A stretch of 64,000 nucleotides of DNA from Rhodococcus sp. 105337 (GCF_012844225.1 NZ_JABAGQ010000009.1:124001-188000); one strand, 5' to 3'. Positions 43,398 to 52,424 are shown, counted from the first letter of the stretch. Numbers and translations are program-made. The notes: generated by a model not told the origin, from the sequence alone.

Positions 43398-44186
43398 TCA
43401 GTGGTGGTATTCGCCGCAGTTGACGTCGATGCACTGCCCGGTGATCGCCGACGCCATCGGTGACGCCAGGAAGATCACCGTGTCCGCGATCTCCTCGGTG
43501 GTCGGCAGGCGCCGCAGGTCGGAGGCCGCGGCGGTGTGCTCGTAGATCTGCTCGACGGTGGTGCCGTACTTCCCGGCCTGGTGCTCGAAGTACCCTCGAA
43601 GGGTTGGTCCCCAAATGTATCCCGGGGCAACAGAGTTGACCCGTACGCCGTGCGGCCCGAGTTCGGTGGCGAGGGACTGCGACATCGCCAGCAGCGCCGA
43701 CTTCGCGAGTTTGTAACTGCCGTAACGCTCTTGGGAATGACGCAGGACCATCGAGTTGATGTTGACGACCGAACCGTCCGATTCGGTGAGCGCGGGCGTG
43801 AACGAGCGGGTCAGCCGCAGCGCAGCGAGCACCGTCAGCTCCACGCTGTCACGGATCTGCTGGAAATCGGTGTTCGCCAACGGCTTCATCGACGGAACGG
43901 AGAATGCGTTGTTGACGAGAGTATCGACGCGACCGAACTCGCCCTCCGCCGCGTCGACCAGTTCCGAGACGGAATCGTCGTCGGTGATGTCGGTCGGTAC
44001 CGGCAGCGCGCGACGTCCCAGCGCCTCGACTTCCGCAGCCACCTTCTCGAGCCGTTCCCGGGTGCGGGCGGCAAGGACGACGTCGGCACCGTGCGACGCA
44101 CATCGCAGGGCGAGGGTGCTTCCCAGGCCGGGCCCCACACCGGAGATGACGACGACGCGATCCTCCAACAAGCCGGCGGCGCTCAT
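43398..44186 (-). CDS. Short-chain dehydrogenase/reductase (Rv3530c-like)
   Basis: The 262-residue SDR has the NAD(P) motif SGVGPGLGSTLALRCA, LVNNAFSVPS, the catalytic Ser in NINSMVLRHS and YGSYKLAK (Y-x-x-x-K). The cofactor loop has an Arg-rich VLAARTRERLEK, which suggests NADP. The steroid-type substrate is only inferred from context. ATG 44186 overlaps the stop of the DUF1214-like gene as ATGA. Confidence 0.9.
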   Translation of the reverse strand: MSAAGLLEDRVVVISGVGPGLGSTLALRCASHGADVVLAARTRERLEKVAAEVEALGRRALPVPTDITDDDSVSELVDAAEGEFGRVDTLVNNAFSVPSMKPLANTDFQQIRDSVELTVLAALRLTRSFTPALTESDGSVVNINSMVLRHSQERYGSYKLAKSALLAMSQSLATELGPHGVRVNSVAPGYIWGPTLRGYFEHQAGKYGTTVEQIYEHTAAASDLRRLPTTEEIADTVIFLASPMASAITGQCIDVNCGEYHH

Positions 44187-45349
44187 CCGAGCATCCGATC
44201 GGCGACGGCAGCCTGGCGTGCCCCGATGCGCGCGGCCCAGTCCTCGGGGGTGATGCGGTTCGACTCGTGGAACGGCAGCGCGCCGGGCAGTTCGTCGAAC
44301 GGGACGACCTGTGCCACCGGTCCGTCGGCAGGAGAAAGCTCGCGATCGAGCCGTTGCCAGCGGAACTGCAGGATGCCGCGGCTGCGCCCGAGGGTTTCCA
44401 CCCAGTTGGTGAGACCGGGATTGCGGGCCGACACCACGATCCGGACCATCCCGTCCGGATCGACCTGTGCCTGAGTGTTGTTCAGCGATGTCTGGTGATG
44501 GATGTACTCCAGCGAGATGTACCAGAGGCTTCCGATCTGGAAGCCCAGATACGGTGCGTCGGTCGCGGGCAGGGTCAACACCATCGCTTCGTCGTCGGCC
44601 AGGTCGAAATGACCCACCGACGAGTACTGGGTGTCGAGCCCGCCCGGTGTCCGCCGCGGTTCGGTGACGGTGTTGACCGGAAGCTTCAGGTAGAACCACT
44701 CGGGGAACTGCAGCCACGTCTTCACTCGCGAGACGAGGGCGCGACCGGCACGCTCGTACCGTGTCACCGCGTCCTGGCGGGTGAGCTCGGGAGGTGCCGT
44801 GCCGAGGGTGTCGAGGCGGTCGATGCGCAGGGTGCCGCGTCGCTGCGTCCAGTCGCTGTAGACCTCCCGGACAACGAGCTGGGACGATCCCGGCGCGAGC
44901 GTGAAGTAGTTGCGGTCGGGATCGCGTGGCCCGGGCCCGAACCGGACTTCGAAACTGCCGTCGTCCTCGATGCGCAGGGCGCGGTCGTCGAAGGCGGTGA
45001 CGTTGCCGGGTACCGCGGCGTCGGTGTAGTTGCCGGCGAGAACCTGGAAACTGAGGTCGCACGTGGTGCCGCGACGTCCGGTGACGACGTATTCGGCGTT
45101 GTCGCGCACCACCGCACCCCAGTACAGGGTGTCCGGGTTGTCGAGGCCCATCTTCGCGTACGGGCCGGTGCCGGTGACGAACACGGGATGGGTGCTGCTG
45201 TACGCCCACGTGGCGTGGACACACGCGGCGATCCCTCCGGCCAGGTAGCCGTAGCCCTCGGTGAGGTCGGCCTCGGTACGGATGTGCGGGGCGGTGGCGA
45301 CGATTTTTTCGGCCTCGGCTATCGCCGCGGTGAGTGGATCGGTGAGCAC
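44183..45349 (-). CDS. DUF1214-like protein (Rv3531c-like)
   Basis: The 388-residue protein has no signal peptide or membrane segment. It has PVFVTGTGPYAKMGLDNPD, RGTTCDLSFQVLAGNYTD and FTLAPGSSQLVVREVYSDW, then VGHFDLADDEAMVLTLPATDAPYLGFQIG, matching the DUF1214 family by memory. The GTG start at 45349 has AGGAG at 6-7 nt. It heads the minus-strand operon DUF1214-SDR-sulfotransferase. The reaction is unknown, and the neighbours suggest lipid or steroid modification. Confidence 0.78.
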   Translation of the reverse strand: MLTDPLTAAIAEAEKIVATAPHIRTEADLTEGYGYLAGGIAACVHATWAYSSTHPVFVTGTGPYAKMGLDNPDTLYWGAVVRDNAEYVVTGRRGTTCDLSFQVLAGNYTDAAVPGNVTAFDDRALRIEDDGSFEVRFGPGPRDPDRNYFTLAPGSSQLVVREVYSDWTQRRGTLRIDRLDTLGTAPPELTRQDAVTRYERAGRALVSRVKTWLQFPEWFYLKLPVNTVTEPRRTPGGLDTQYSSVGHFDLADDEAMVLTLPATDAPYLGFQIGSLWYISLEYIHHQTSLNNTQAQVDPDGMVRIVVSARNPGLTNWVETLGRSRGILQFRWQRLDRELSPADGPVAQVVPFDELPGALPFHESNRITPEDWAARIGARQAAVADRMLG

Positions 45350-45374
45350 GTCGATCTCCTGTGGTCCATATATG

Positions 45375-45387
45375 TACCGCTGCGGTA
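45375..45387. promoter_or_regulatory. Perfect palindrome TACCGC-T-GCGGTA, candidate IclR operator
   Basis: A 13-bp perfect palindrome lies in the 82-bp divergent gap between the DUF1214-like and IclR genes, next to an AT-rich TACATATATG block on the minus strand that could be the -10 of the minus operon. It is the best candidate for binding by the IclR protein. Confidence 0.55.
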
Positions 45388-45406
45388 GTCTCCGGTGCGC
45401 CGACGA

Positions 45407-45420
45407 TAGAACGTGTTCCA
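45407..45420. promoter_or_regulatory. KstR-like operator TAGAACGTGTTCCA
   Basis: The 14-mer fits the published KstR pattern T-N2-AAC-N2-GTT-N2-A at every fixed base. It sits 12 nt before the IclR ATG and 58 bp from the DUF1214-like start, so it could control both. KstR represses cholesterol catabolism genes in mycobacteria and rhodococci. Confidence 0.6.
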
Positions 45421-45431
45421 GGGAGGGGTCA

Positions 45432-46370
45432 ATGGTTCGTCGCAGTGACAGCGGCGAAGCGGGGATCGGAGTGCCCCTGCCGGGTGCCGCTCGACGTTCG
45501 CCGCCCACCGAGCGTGTCGTCCAGGTCCTCGATCATCTCGTCGCCCGGCCGGGTCTCAGGTTCGGACTCTCGGAGCTGGCGCGCGAACTCGGGCTGAGCA
45601 AGCCGACCTGCCTGGGCATACTCACCGCACTCACCGACGCGGGCTACCTCATCCGTGACCCGGCCGACAAGTCCTACGGCCTCGGCCCGGCGCTGATCGT
45701 CGCGGGCCGGGCCGCGCAGCGGGGGTTCGCGTCGGGACCGGTCGCACACCGCCACTTGGCTGCCCTGAGCTCCGAGTTCGGTGTGATGTGTACAGCGTCG
45801 GCGGTGGTCGGCGACCGGATCGCGATCCTCGACGTGGTCGGGGGAGCCGGCGCCGCCGCGGCCGCCCGCGTGGGGGAGGTCTACCCCTTCGCGCCGCCGG
45901 TCGGGCTCATGTACGTGCTGTGGGATACCGACGAACGTATCGAGCGGTGGCTGCGTCGCGAACCGACCCTGCCGGTGTCCGTCGATCGCGCACACCTGCG
46001 GCGCGTGATCGAGGAGTGCCGCCGCACCGGCTATCTCGTCGAGTCGCTCACCCGCGGCGGCCGGCGCCTCTACGCGCTGATGGCCGGTGTGGTGTCACAC
46101 GACCTGGCCCCCGATCTCCGGGAGATGCTCGCAGAACTGGTGTCGAGTCCGGGCGAACGAGTGCTGCTGCCCGCCGATCTGGACACGGAACGCACACATC
46201 CCGTCAACCTGATCGCCGCGCCCGCCTTCGACCCGGACGGTCATCAGTCGCTCGTGCTGGCACTTCATCTCGAACGGGAGGTCGACCGCGCGGAGGTCGA
46301 GCGATGCGGATCGGCATTGCTGAGAGCCGCCGAGGCCGTCACGGTGGACCTCGGGGGCCGGCGTCCGTAG
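45432..46370 (+). CDS. IclR-family transcriptional regulator
   Basis: The 312-residue protein has an N-terminal winged helix (RVVQVLDHLVARPGLRFGLSELARELGLSKPTCLGILTALTDAGYLIRDP) and a C-terminal GAF-like effector domain with AGRAAQRGFASGPVAHRHLAAL and the RRVIEECRRTGYLVESLTRGG helix. It starts at ATG 45432 behind GGGAGGGG. It is placed between the sulfotransferase operon and the PAPS genes, flanked on both sides by KstR-like sites. The effector is unknown. Confidence 0.9.
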   Translation: MVRRSDSGEAGIGVPLPGAARRSPPTERVVQVLDHLVARPGLRFGLSELARELGLSKPTCLGILTALTDAGYLIRDPADKSYGLGPALIVAGRAAQRGFASGPVAHRHLAALSSEFGVMCTASAVVGDRIAILDVVGGAGAAAAARVGEVYPFAPPVGLMYVLWDTDERIERWLRREPTLPVSVDRAHLRRVIEECRRTGYLVESLTRGGRRLYALMAGVVSHDLAPDLREMLAELVSSPGERVLLPADLDTERTHPVNLIAAPAFDPDGHQSLVLALHLEREVDRAEVERCGSALLRAAEAVTVDLGGRRP

Positions 46371-46402
46371 CGAGATCGGGCGTCGACAGCGAGATCGGGG
46401 CG

Positions 46403-46432
46403 TTGACCCGGAATTGAAACTCGTTCTATTCT
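46403..46432 (+). promoter_or_regulatory. Promoter of cysD with a KstR-like site between -35 and -10
   Basis: TTGACC (46403-46408), 18 bp, TATTCT (46427-46432) is a strong pair. The spacer contains TGAAACTCGTTCTA (46415-46428), again fitting T-N2-AAC-N2-GTT-N2-A at every fixed base. Just upstream is an imperfect 20-bp tandem duplication (46369-46387 and 46388-46407), both copies beginning AGCGAGATCGGG. Confidence 0.65.
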
Positions 46433-46497
46433 GTGGCAGTCCTTTTCGACCGACTCGGTACAAATATGGACCGAGAACTCCGGGCTGGGAGCGCACG

Positions 46498-47454
46498 ATG
46501 ACGACGGTGCCGCCACGACGACCATCTCGGGACGGTGCACGTCGGGATCCCTCCTACGAGCTCAGCCTGCTCGGCGCCCTCGAAGCCGAGTCCGTGCACA
46601 TCTTCCGCGAGGTCGCCGCGACCTTCGCGAGACCCGTGCTGTTGTTCTCCGGCGGCAAGGACTCGGCGGTGATGCTCCACCTCGCGACGAAGGCGTTCTG
46701 GCCGGCGCCGCCGCCGTTCCCCGTCCTGCACATCGACACCGGACACAACTTCGACGAGGTGATCGAGTTCCGCGACCGGACGGTCGCGCACCGGGGAGTT
46801 CGCCTGGTGACCGCCTCGGTCCAGGATGATCTCGATGCCGGACGGGCCGTGGAGGACGCCGGGCCCCGCGCGAGTCGTAACCGGCTGCAGACCGGAACCC
46901 TTCTGCGGGCGTTGAGGGACGGAGGATTCGACGCCGTGTTCGGCGGCGCCCGCCGCGACGAGGAGAAGGCGCGCGCCAAAGAACGCGTCTTCAGCCTGCG
47001 CGACGAGTTCGGGCAGTGGGACCCGAAGGCCCAGCGCCCCGAACTGTGGCACCTCTACAACGGCCGGCACCGCGTGGGCGAGCATGTCCGGGTCTTCCCG
47101 CTGTCGAACTGGACCGAACTCGACATCTGGCGATACATCCGGGACGAGCGCGTCGACCTGCCGTCCCTGTACTACGCCCACCGGCGTCCGGTGGTCGAGC
47201 GAGACGGAATGCTGCTCGCGCACACCCGTTTCCTCACCCTGCTGCCCGGCGAAACCCCCCGCGACACCCTGGTGCGATTCCGGACGGTGGGCGATGCCAC
47301 CTGCACCGGATGCGTCGAATCCGCGGCCACCACGGCCGACGAGGTGGTCACCGAAGTCGCGGCGAGCCGCGTCACCGAGCGAGGCGCGACCCGCGCCGAC
47401 GACCGCATCTCCGAAGCCGGAATGGAAGACCGGAAGAAAGAGGGTTACTTCTGA
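46498..47454 (+). CDS. cysD: Sulfate adenylyltransferase subunit 2
   Basis: The 318-residue protein belongs to the PP-loop ATPases, with [16 protein letters not shown] near residues 45-60, [16 protein letters not shown], and [18 protein letters not shown]. The long C-terminal part ends with [15 protein letters not shown], the typical CysD end. It makes APS from ATP and sulfate together with the CysN GTPase, which overlaps by 1 nt. No cysH (PAPS reductase) is nearby, so the APS/PAPS here may serve sulfation rather than cysteine synthesis. Confidence 0.95.
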   Translation: MTTVPPRRPSRDGARRDPSYELSLLGALEAESVHIFREVAATFARPVLLFSGGKDSAVMLHLATKAFWPAPPPFPVLHIDTGHNFDEVIEFRDRTVAHRGVRLVTASVQDDLDAGRAVEDAGPRASRNRLQTGTLLRALRDGGFDAVFGGARRDEEKARAKERVFSLRDEFGQWDPKAQRPELWHLYNGRHRVGEHVRVFPLSNWTELDIWRYIRDERVDLPSLYYAHRRPVVERDGMLLAHTRFLTLLPGETPRDTLVRFRTVGDATCTGCVESAATTADEVVTEVAASRVTERGATRADDRISEAGMEDRKKEGYF

Positions 47455-49292
47455 TGCCGGGTCCGCTGCGCATCGCCACCGCCGGCAGCGTCGACGACGG
47501 CAAATCCACCCTGATCGGACGGCTCCTGTTCGACTCGAAGGCGGTGTTCGAAGACCAGCTCGACGCGGTGACCCGCACCAGTCACGACCGCGGTGCCGAC
47601 CGCGCCGACCTGTCGCTGCTCACCGACGGCCTGCGGGCGGAACGGGAGCAGGGCATCACGATCGACGTGGCCTACCGATACTTCGCCACGGCGAACCGGA
47701 CGTTCGTCATCGCCGACACTCCGGGCCACGAGCAGTACACCCGGAACATGGTCACCGGCGCGTCCACCGCGGATCTCGCGCTCGTCCTCGTCGACGCCCG
47801 CAACGGCATCGTCCGCCAGACGCGCCGCCATGCCTTCCTCGCCGGTCTGCTCGGCGTGCGCCACGTGGTCCTGTGCATCAACAAGATGGACCTGGTGGAC
47901 TGGTCGCAGCAGCGGTACGACGAACTGTGCGACGAATTCCGGCAGTTCGCGACAAAACTCGACATTCCCGATCTCACGTTCGTTCCCGTCTCCGCGCTGC
48001 ACGGCGACAACGTCGTGTCCCGGACGGCGAACATGCCGTGGTACGAGGGGACTTCGCTGTTGCACCACCTCGAACAGGTGCACGTCGCGTCCGACACCAA
48101 TCTCATCGATGCGCGCCTGCCCGTGCAGTACGTGATCCGGCCGGCACACAGCGGCGATCGCCCCGGCTTCCGCGGATACGCCGGGACCGTCGCGGGCGGC
48201 GGATTCGCGCCCGGAGACGAAGTCGTGGTGCTTCCCTCCGGCTTCGGCACGCACGTGCGCAACATCTGGGGACCGGGCGGCACCGCGCTCGATCACGCGT
48301 ATGCGGGCGCCGCGGTGTGCATCGACCTCGAGGACGACCTCGATGTGGGCCGCGGAGACATGCTGTGCAGGCCCAACAACCGGCCACTCGCCGGACACGA
48401 GATAGACGCGATGGTGTGCTGGCTCGACGACCGCGCCGCGCTTGACCCGGACGCCCGCTACGTCCTGCTGCACACCACCCGGTCCGTCACCGCGCGGGTG
48501 GTGCGTCTGGACTACCGGCTCGACGTCGATACCCTGCACCGCGACGAGACAGCCACTTCCCTGGCTCTCAACGACATCGGGCGGGTGCAACTGCGAACGC
48601 AGCAACCGTTGTTGTTCGACCCGTACCGGCGCAACCGGACCACCGGCAGTTTCGTACTCGTCGACGACAGGACCGGCAACACCGTCGCAGCCGGGATGAT
48701 CACCGGCCCGACTCTCGGTGAGGCCGGGGTGGTGTGGCACTCGGCGGAAGTCGCGCGCGCCGACCGGGGACGATCGGGTGCGACCGTGTGGCTCACCGGG
48801 CTGTCCGCGTCGGGCAAGTCCACGGTGGCCGTCGAACTCGAGCGCCGCCTGATCGCGGAGGGCATCCCCGCCTACCGCCTCGACGGTGACAACCTGCGGC
48901 ACGGACTCAATTCCGATCTCGGGTTCGGCCCGGCCGACCGGGCGGAGAACGTCCGCCGCGTAGGAGCGGTCGCCCAGATGATGGCCGACGCCGGCCTGGT
49001 CGCGATCTGCGCGCTCATCAGTCCGTACCGCGCCGACCGCGAACGCATCCGGCAGCAGCACGAGGACGCCGGCATTCCGTTCGTCGAGGTGTTCGTCGAT
49101 ACACCGCTGGCGGAATGCGAAGCCCGCGACCCGAAAGGCATGTACGCGCGCGCCCGGGCGGGGGAGCTGACCGGGTTCACCGGAATCGACGACCCGTACG
49201 AACCGCCCCGTGCCCCGGAGCTGGTCCTGCGCCCCGATGACGGCACCGCGACAGCCCAGGCAGCGCTCGTCGTGCAATTGTTGACGGCATGA
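47454..49292 (+). CDS. cysNC: Sulfate adenylyltransferase subunit 1 fused to APS kinase
   Basis: The 612-residue bifunctional protein has a CysN GTPase (GSVDDGKST at 11-19, [20 protein letters not shown]) with EF-Tu-like domains to about residue 430. An APS kinase domain follows, with its P-loop [10 protein letters not shown] near 449-457, the [10 protein letters not shown] motif, [12 protein letters not shown] and the [12 protein letters not shown] lid. It drives sulfate adenylation with GTP and phosphorylates APS to PAPS, as in mycobacteria. The start shares one base with the cysD stop. Confidence 0.95.
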   Translation: MPGPLRIATAGSVDDGKSTLIGRLLFDSKAVFEDQLDAVTRTSHDRGADRADLSLLTDGLRAEREQGITIDVAYRYFATANRTFVIADTPGHEQYTRNMVTGASTADLALVLVDARNGIVRQTRRHAFLAGLLGVRHVVLCINKMDLVDWSQQRYDELCDEFRQFATKLDIPDLTFVPVSALHGDNVVSRTANMPWYEGTSLLHHLEQVHVASDTNLIDARLPVQYVIRPAHSGDRPGFRGYAGTVAGGGFAPGDEVVVLPSGFGTHVRNIWGPGGTALDHAYAGAAVCIDLEDDLDVGRGDMLCRPNNRPLAGHEIDAMVCWLDDRAALDPDARYVLLHTTRSVTARVVRLDYRLDVDTLHRDETATSLALNDIGRVQLRTQQPLLFDPYRRNRTTGSFVLVDDRTGNTVAAGMITGPTLGEAGVVWHSAEVARADRGRSGATVWLTGLSASGKSTVAVELERRLIAEGIPAYRLDGDNLRHGLNSDLGFGPADRAENVRRVGAVAQMMADAGLVAICALISPYRADRERIRQQHEDAGIPFVEVFVDTPLAECEARDPKGMYARARAGELTGFTGIDDPYEPPRAPELVLRPDDGTATAQAALVVQLLTA

Positions 49293-50419
49293 CCGACGAC
49301 GCCCACCACGAAGACGCCCGACTCGCTGCCGAGATAGCCTCAGGCGCAGGAGAATTGTTGTTGACCGTGCGAGCGATCGAGGGTGATGCCCTCGGTGGTC
49401 GTGAGCTGGGCCGTCGCGGCGACCACGCGGCCGACACCTACATCCTCGAGAGGCTCGCCGCGGCGCGTCCGGGGGATGCGGTGCTCTCCGAGGAATCCGC
49501 CGACGATCCGTCCCGGGTGGACGCGGACCGCGTCTGGATCGTCGACCCCCTGGACGGCTCGAAGGAATACGGTATGCCCGGCCATAGCGACTGGGCGGTG
49601 CACGTCGCACTGTGGGAAGCCGGTAAGGGGCTCACCGCGGGAGCGGTCGCACAACCGGCCATCGGCGTCGTACACAGCACCGACGATGCGGCGCCGGCAC
49701 CGCGACCGATGCGCCGGCGCCCCCGCATCGTCATCAGCGGAAGCAGGCCACCCGCGTTCGTGTTCGACCTCGCACGCGACCTCGGTGCGGACCTGATCCG
49801 GATGGGGTCGGCCGGCGCGAAGGCGATGGCGGTGGTCCGTGGAGAGGCCGACGCCTATATCCACGCGGGCGGCCAGTGGGAATGGGACTCGGCGGCACCG
49901 GTCGCGGTCGCACAGGCCGCGGGCCTGCACTGTGCCCGGATCGACGGGAGCGCACTGGAATACAACCGCCCGCACCCATACCTGCCCGACCTGGTGATCT
50001 GTCGCGCCGACTGGGCGCCGGCCGTGATGGCTGCTCTCGCCGAGCATGCCACCGCGCCCGGGGAGAGCCCGCGGGTGGCGATGGCCCGTGCGTACATCCG
50101 GTCCCTCATCCGGCACGACGCCACCGACGTGCGTCTCGCGGCAGATGCGTGGCGGGTGGAGAACGGGCAGCGCACCGGCGACAGCGGCGCGGAGATCCGT
50201 CACCGACTCGAACACGGCGCCGAGTACCTGCCCATTCGGAGGGTGCGCGACCTGCAGTTCCACGAGTGGCACCACAGCGTCGTCGCACGCTTCGTGCTCG
50301 ATGTCGCAGCGGGTCCGACGTCCGAGACGTCCGTGTCGGTCACCGAGCACTTCGAGATTCCGGCGGGGGAGATCCGCTCGATCGTGGCGATCATCGAACC
50401 CCTTCCTCAAAATAGTTGA
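49289..50419 (+). CDS. cysQ: CysQ phosphatase fused to a C-terminal NTF2/SnoaL-like domain
   Basis: The 376-residue protein has an inositol monophosphatase-fold CysQ domain (about 1-255): the metal motifs LSEES and [14 protein letters not shown], and [19 protein letters not shown]. This removes the 3'-phosphate from PAP or PAPS and so relieves PAP inhibition of sulfotransferase. From about residue 262 a new domain begins ([20 protein letters not shown], then [16 protein letters not shown] and RFVLDV), which looks NTF2/SnoaL-like. CysQ proteins usually lack it. The reading frame is continuous and base composition is uniform. ATG 49289 overlaps the cysNC stop. Confidence 0.88.
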   Translation: MTDDAHHEDARLAAEIASGAGELLLTVRAIEGDALGGRELGRRGDHAADTYILERLAAARPGDAVLSEESADDPSRVDADRVWIVDPLDGSKEYGMPGHSDWAVHVALWEAGKGLTAGAVAQPAIGVVHSTDDAAPAPRPMRRRPRIVISGSRPPAFVFDLARDLGADLIRMGSAGAKAMAVVRGEADAYIHAGGQWEWDSAAPVAVAQAAGLHCARIDGSALEYNRPHPYLPDLVICRADWAPAVMAALAEHATAPGESPRVAMARAYIRSLIRHDATDVRLAADAWRVENGQRTGDSGAEIRHRLEHGAEYLPIRRVRDLQFHEWHHSVVARFVLDVAAGPTSETSVSVTEHFEIPAGEIRSIVAIIEPLPQNS

Positions 50420-50441
50420 ACCTTTTGTGTAGCTTCGATCG

Positions 50442-50454
50442 GAAGTCACACTTC
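50442..50454. promoter_or_regulatory. Palindrome GAAGT-CAC-ACTTC upstream of the MBL gene
   Basis: Perfect 5-bp arms with a 3-bp centre, 17 nt before the start of the metallo-beta-lactamase-fold gene. It could be an operator or be part of the leader. No -35/-10 pair was convincing in the 52-nt gap. Confidence 0.35.
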
Positions 50455-50471
50455 TTTGGGAGGAATCACGG

Positions 50472-51461
50472 ATGACCGAAGCGCGCGATATCGGAGACGG
50501 CATACATGTCGTACCGGTCCCGGTGGCAGACCTGCCCGTCGGAGACACCCAGGTCTACGTGATGGAATCGCCTGGCGGAGTGGTCCTCGTGGACGTCGGA
50601 TGGGACGACGACAGGTCCTGGGCGGCCCTGCAGGCCGGGCTGGCGGTCGCCGGGTTGTCGGTGACCGACGTCGAAGGCGTGGTGGTCACCCACTTCCACC
50701 CCGATCACGTGGGCCTCACCGGCAGAATCCGTGAGGCGTCGGGGTGTTGGGTCGCCATGAACGAGGCCGATTTCGCGCACCTCGAGGCGATGACCTCCGG
50801 AGCCGACCGGAGCGCGGAGGAGGCGGAATTGCTGCGCCGCGCCGGGGCGCCCGAACCCGAGATCGAACGGCACAGGGAAACGGCGGTCTACCCGCCCGGC
50901 CGTCCGGACATCCTTCCCGACCGCAAACTCGCGGCGGACGAGGTGATCCCCCTGGCGGGCCGCTCGTTGCGCACCGTCCTGACTCCGGGGCACACGGCCG
51001 GCCACGCGTGTTTCCTTCTCGAGGACCACGGAGTGCTGTTCAGCGGAGACCATGTGCTGGCCACCACCACCCCGCACGTCGGTGAATTCGACTTCCCGCT
51101 CCCGGAGCGCGACGCGCTCGGCGAGTATCTGGACTCGCTGCGGGCCGTGTCGACACTGCCCGTCCGGCGGACCCTGCCCGCGCACCGTCAGGAGATCGAC
51201 GATCTGCCCCGCCGGGCCGGGGAACTCATCGCGCACCACGACCAGCGCCTCGACGACCTCTACGACGCGTTCGGCGACGAAGAACTCACGCTCTGGGAGG
51301 CCACGTCGAGGATGCGCTGGTACCGCCCGTGGGACGAGACGCCCATGCAGGGCAAGAAGATGGCACTCGCGGAAGGGTCCGCACACGTGCGGCAGCTCAT
51401 CGAGCGAGGCCGGGTCCGCCGACTGCCCGGCACCGAACCGGCCCGGTTCGCGCGCGCCTGA
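50472..51461 (+). CDS. Metallo-beta-lactamase-fold hydrolase
   Basis: The 329-residue protein has the MBL metal motif THFHPDHVG near residue 76, the later His in LTPGHTAGHACFLLEDHGVLFSGDHV and an Asp in the same region. The C-terminal 60 residues (SRMRWYRPWDETPMQGKKMALAEGSAHVRQL) form a helical extension seen in glyoxalase II-like thioesterase relatives. GGGAGGAATCACGG precedes the ATG. The substrate could be a thioester. It is close to cysQ but has its own gap and palindrome. Confidence 0.88.
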   Translation: MTEARDIGDGIHVVPVPVADLPVGDTQVYVMESPGGVVLVDVGWDDDRSWAALQAGLAVAGLSVTDVEGVVVTHFHPDHVGLTGRIREASGCWVAMNEADFAHLEAMTSGADRSAEEAELLRRAGAPEPEIERHRETAVYPPGRPDILPDRKLAADEVIPLAGRSLRTVLTPGHTAGHACFLLEDHGVLFSGDHVLATTTPHVGEFDFPLPERDALGEYLDSLRAVSTLPVRRTLPAHRQEIDDLPRRAGELIAHHDQRLDDLYDAFGDEELTLWEATSRMRWYRPWDETPMQGKKMALAEGSAHVRQLIERGRVRRLPGTEPARFARA

Positions 51462-51490
51462 CGAACACGCCGCCACCCGGCAGCAGAACG

Positions 51491-51528
51491 ACGACGGCCC
51501 CGCTTCGAAAACGAAGCGGGGCCGTCGT
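51491..51528. terminator. Perfect 17-bp hairpin between the MBL gene and tRNA-Arg
   Basis: Left arm 51491-51507, loop AAAA, right arm 51512-51528, with no mismatch. It lies 29 nt after the MBL stop and 2 nt beyond the tRNA 3' end, so it can end transcription from both sides. No T-run follows. Confidence 0.75.
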
Positions 51529-51530
51529 GG

Positions 51531-51606
51531 TGGTGCCCTCGGCAGGATTCGAACCTGCGACTTCTTGCTCCGGAGGCAAGCGCTCTATCCCCTGAGCTAC
51601 GAGGGC
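51531..51606 (-). tRNA. tRNA-Arg (anticodon CCG)
   Basis: The 76-nt minus-strand sequence folds as a cloverleaf: acceptor stem GCCCTCG with CGAGGGC, D-arm AGCTCAGGGGATAGAGC, anticodon arm CTTGC-CTCCGGA-GCAAG with anticodon CCG (reads CGG), and T-arm GCAGGTTCGAATCCTGC. The CCA end is encoded. A TAGGCT -10 box lies at 51648-51643. The gene sits near argS, as in Mycobacterium. Confidence 0.97.
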
Positions 51607-51717
51607 AATCCGGGCCCACCGGCTGACCGGCGGTGCGGAGCTAGCCTAGCGCATTGCGCGCTCAACTCCACATCCGCAGGTCAGCGCGATAATCCGGGCC
51701 CGAGGTGTCCGCGATGA

Positions 51718-52422
51718 TCAGTTCATCGGCAACGGTTGACCGCCGCGCTCGGTGAGCATGGACGTGATCAACTCGGATTCACCCGTCTGGGTGTCGACCA
51801 TCTTCTGGGCGATGTTGCGCACCACATCCGTGCTCGCGTACTGAGCTCCGTACTCCATCATGGGCAGGCCGCCCTGGTGGTGGCGCAGCATCAGCTGGAG
51901 GAAGAGCACATCGAGTTCGGGGCCGCGTGCCGCGCGCAGTGCGGTGAGCTCCTCGGACGATGCCATGCCCGGCATCCTGCTCGCCCCGCCCGCCGCGTGC
52001 GCGGCGTCGTCCGACCCGTGGCTGTGTCCGTCACTCTCGGCCATCCACGTCATGTAGTCGCCGACCGGGAGCAGCGGGCGACCCCACAAGCTGAGCCAGC
52101 CCTGCATCTGACCGACCTGATTCTGCTGGGTGGTCAGGATGTCGTACGCGAGGCTGCGCACCCGGTCGTCCTCGGACTGCGTCACCGCGACCGCAGCCAT
52201 CTCGATCGCCTGGTTGTGGTGCACCGACATGTCCTGCAAGAACCCCGCGTCGACCGAATCCGCTGCCGGTGTCGCAGGTGCCCGGTCCTCGAGCGGGATC
52301 CGTGCGAGGAACCCGGCGAGAAATCCCACGGCGACGGCAGCCACGGTCAGAAGCGCCAGAAACAAGCGCCCGTGCCCGCGGTCGGTGCTCTGCTCGGTCC
52401 GGTCGGCAGTGACGTCGCTCAT
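51718..52422 (-). CDS. DUF305-family membrane-anchored protein
   Basis: The 234-residue protein has one N-terminal membrane helix (LFLALLTVAAVAVGFLAGFLA) and an exported part with the DUF305 repeats DMSVHHNQAIEMAAVAV and LMLRHHQGGLPMMEYGAQYA, each carrying a His pair, plus a His-rich linker GHSHGSDDAAH. The His clusters suggest metal, perhaps copper, binding. It starts 2 nt after the DUF3105 stop and is co-transcribed with it. Confidence 0.85.
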   Translation of the reverse strand: MSDVTADRTEQSTDRGHGRLFLALLTVAAVAVGFLAGFLARIPLEDRAPATPAADSVDAGFLQDMSVHHNQAIEMAAVAVTQSEDDRVRSLAYDILTTQQNQVGQMQGWLSLWGRPLLPVGDYMTWMAESDGHSHGSDDAAHAAGGASRMPGMASSEELTALRAARGPELDVLFLQLMLRHHQGGLPMMEYGAQYASTDVVRNIAQKMVDTQTGESELITSMLTERGGQPLPMN

Positions 52423-52424
52423 GG

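Noticed and set aside
46369-46407. Imperfect 20-bp tandem duplication before cysD
   Set aside because: Too short and imperfect to call a mobile or attachment site. Probably a local duplication at the end of the IclR gene; noted only in the promoter entry.
47445-49610. 721-codon minus-strand open frame opposite cysNC
   Set aside because: Shadow of cysNC; composition is low complexity and no motif is present.
51531-51606. tRNA-Arg as an integration site
   Set aside because: No integrase, no direct repeat of the tRNA 3' end and no foreign composition around it.
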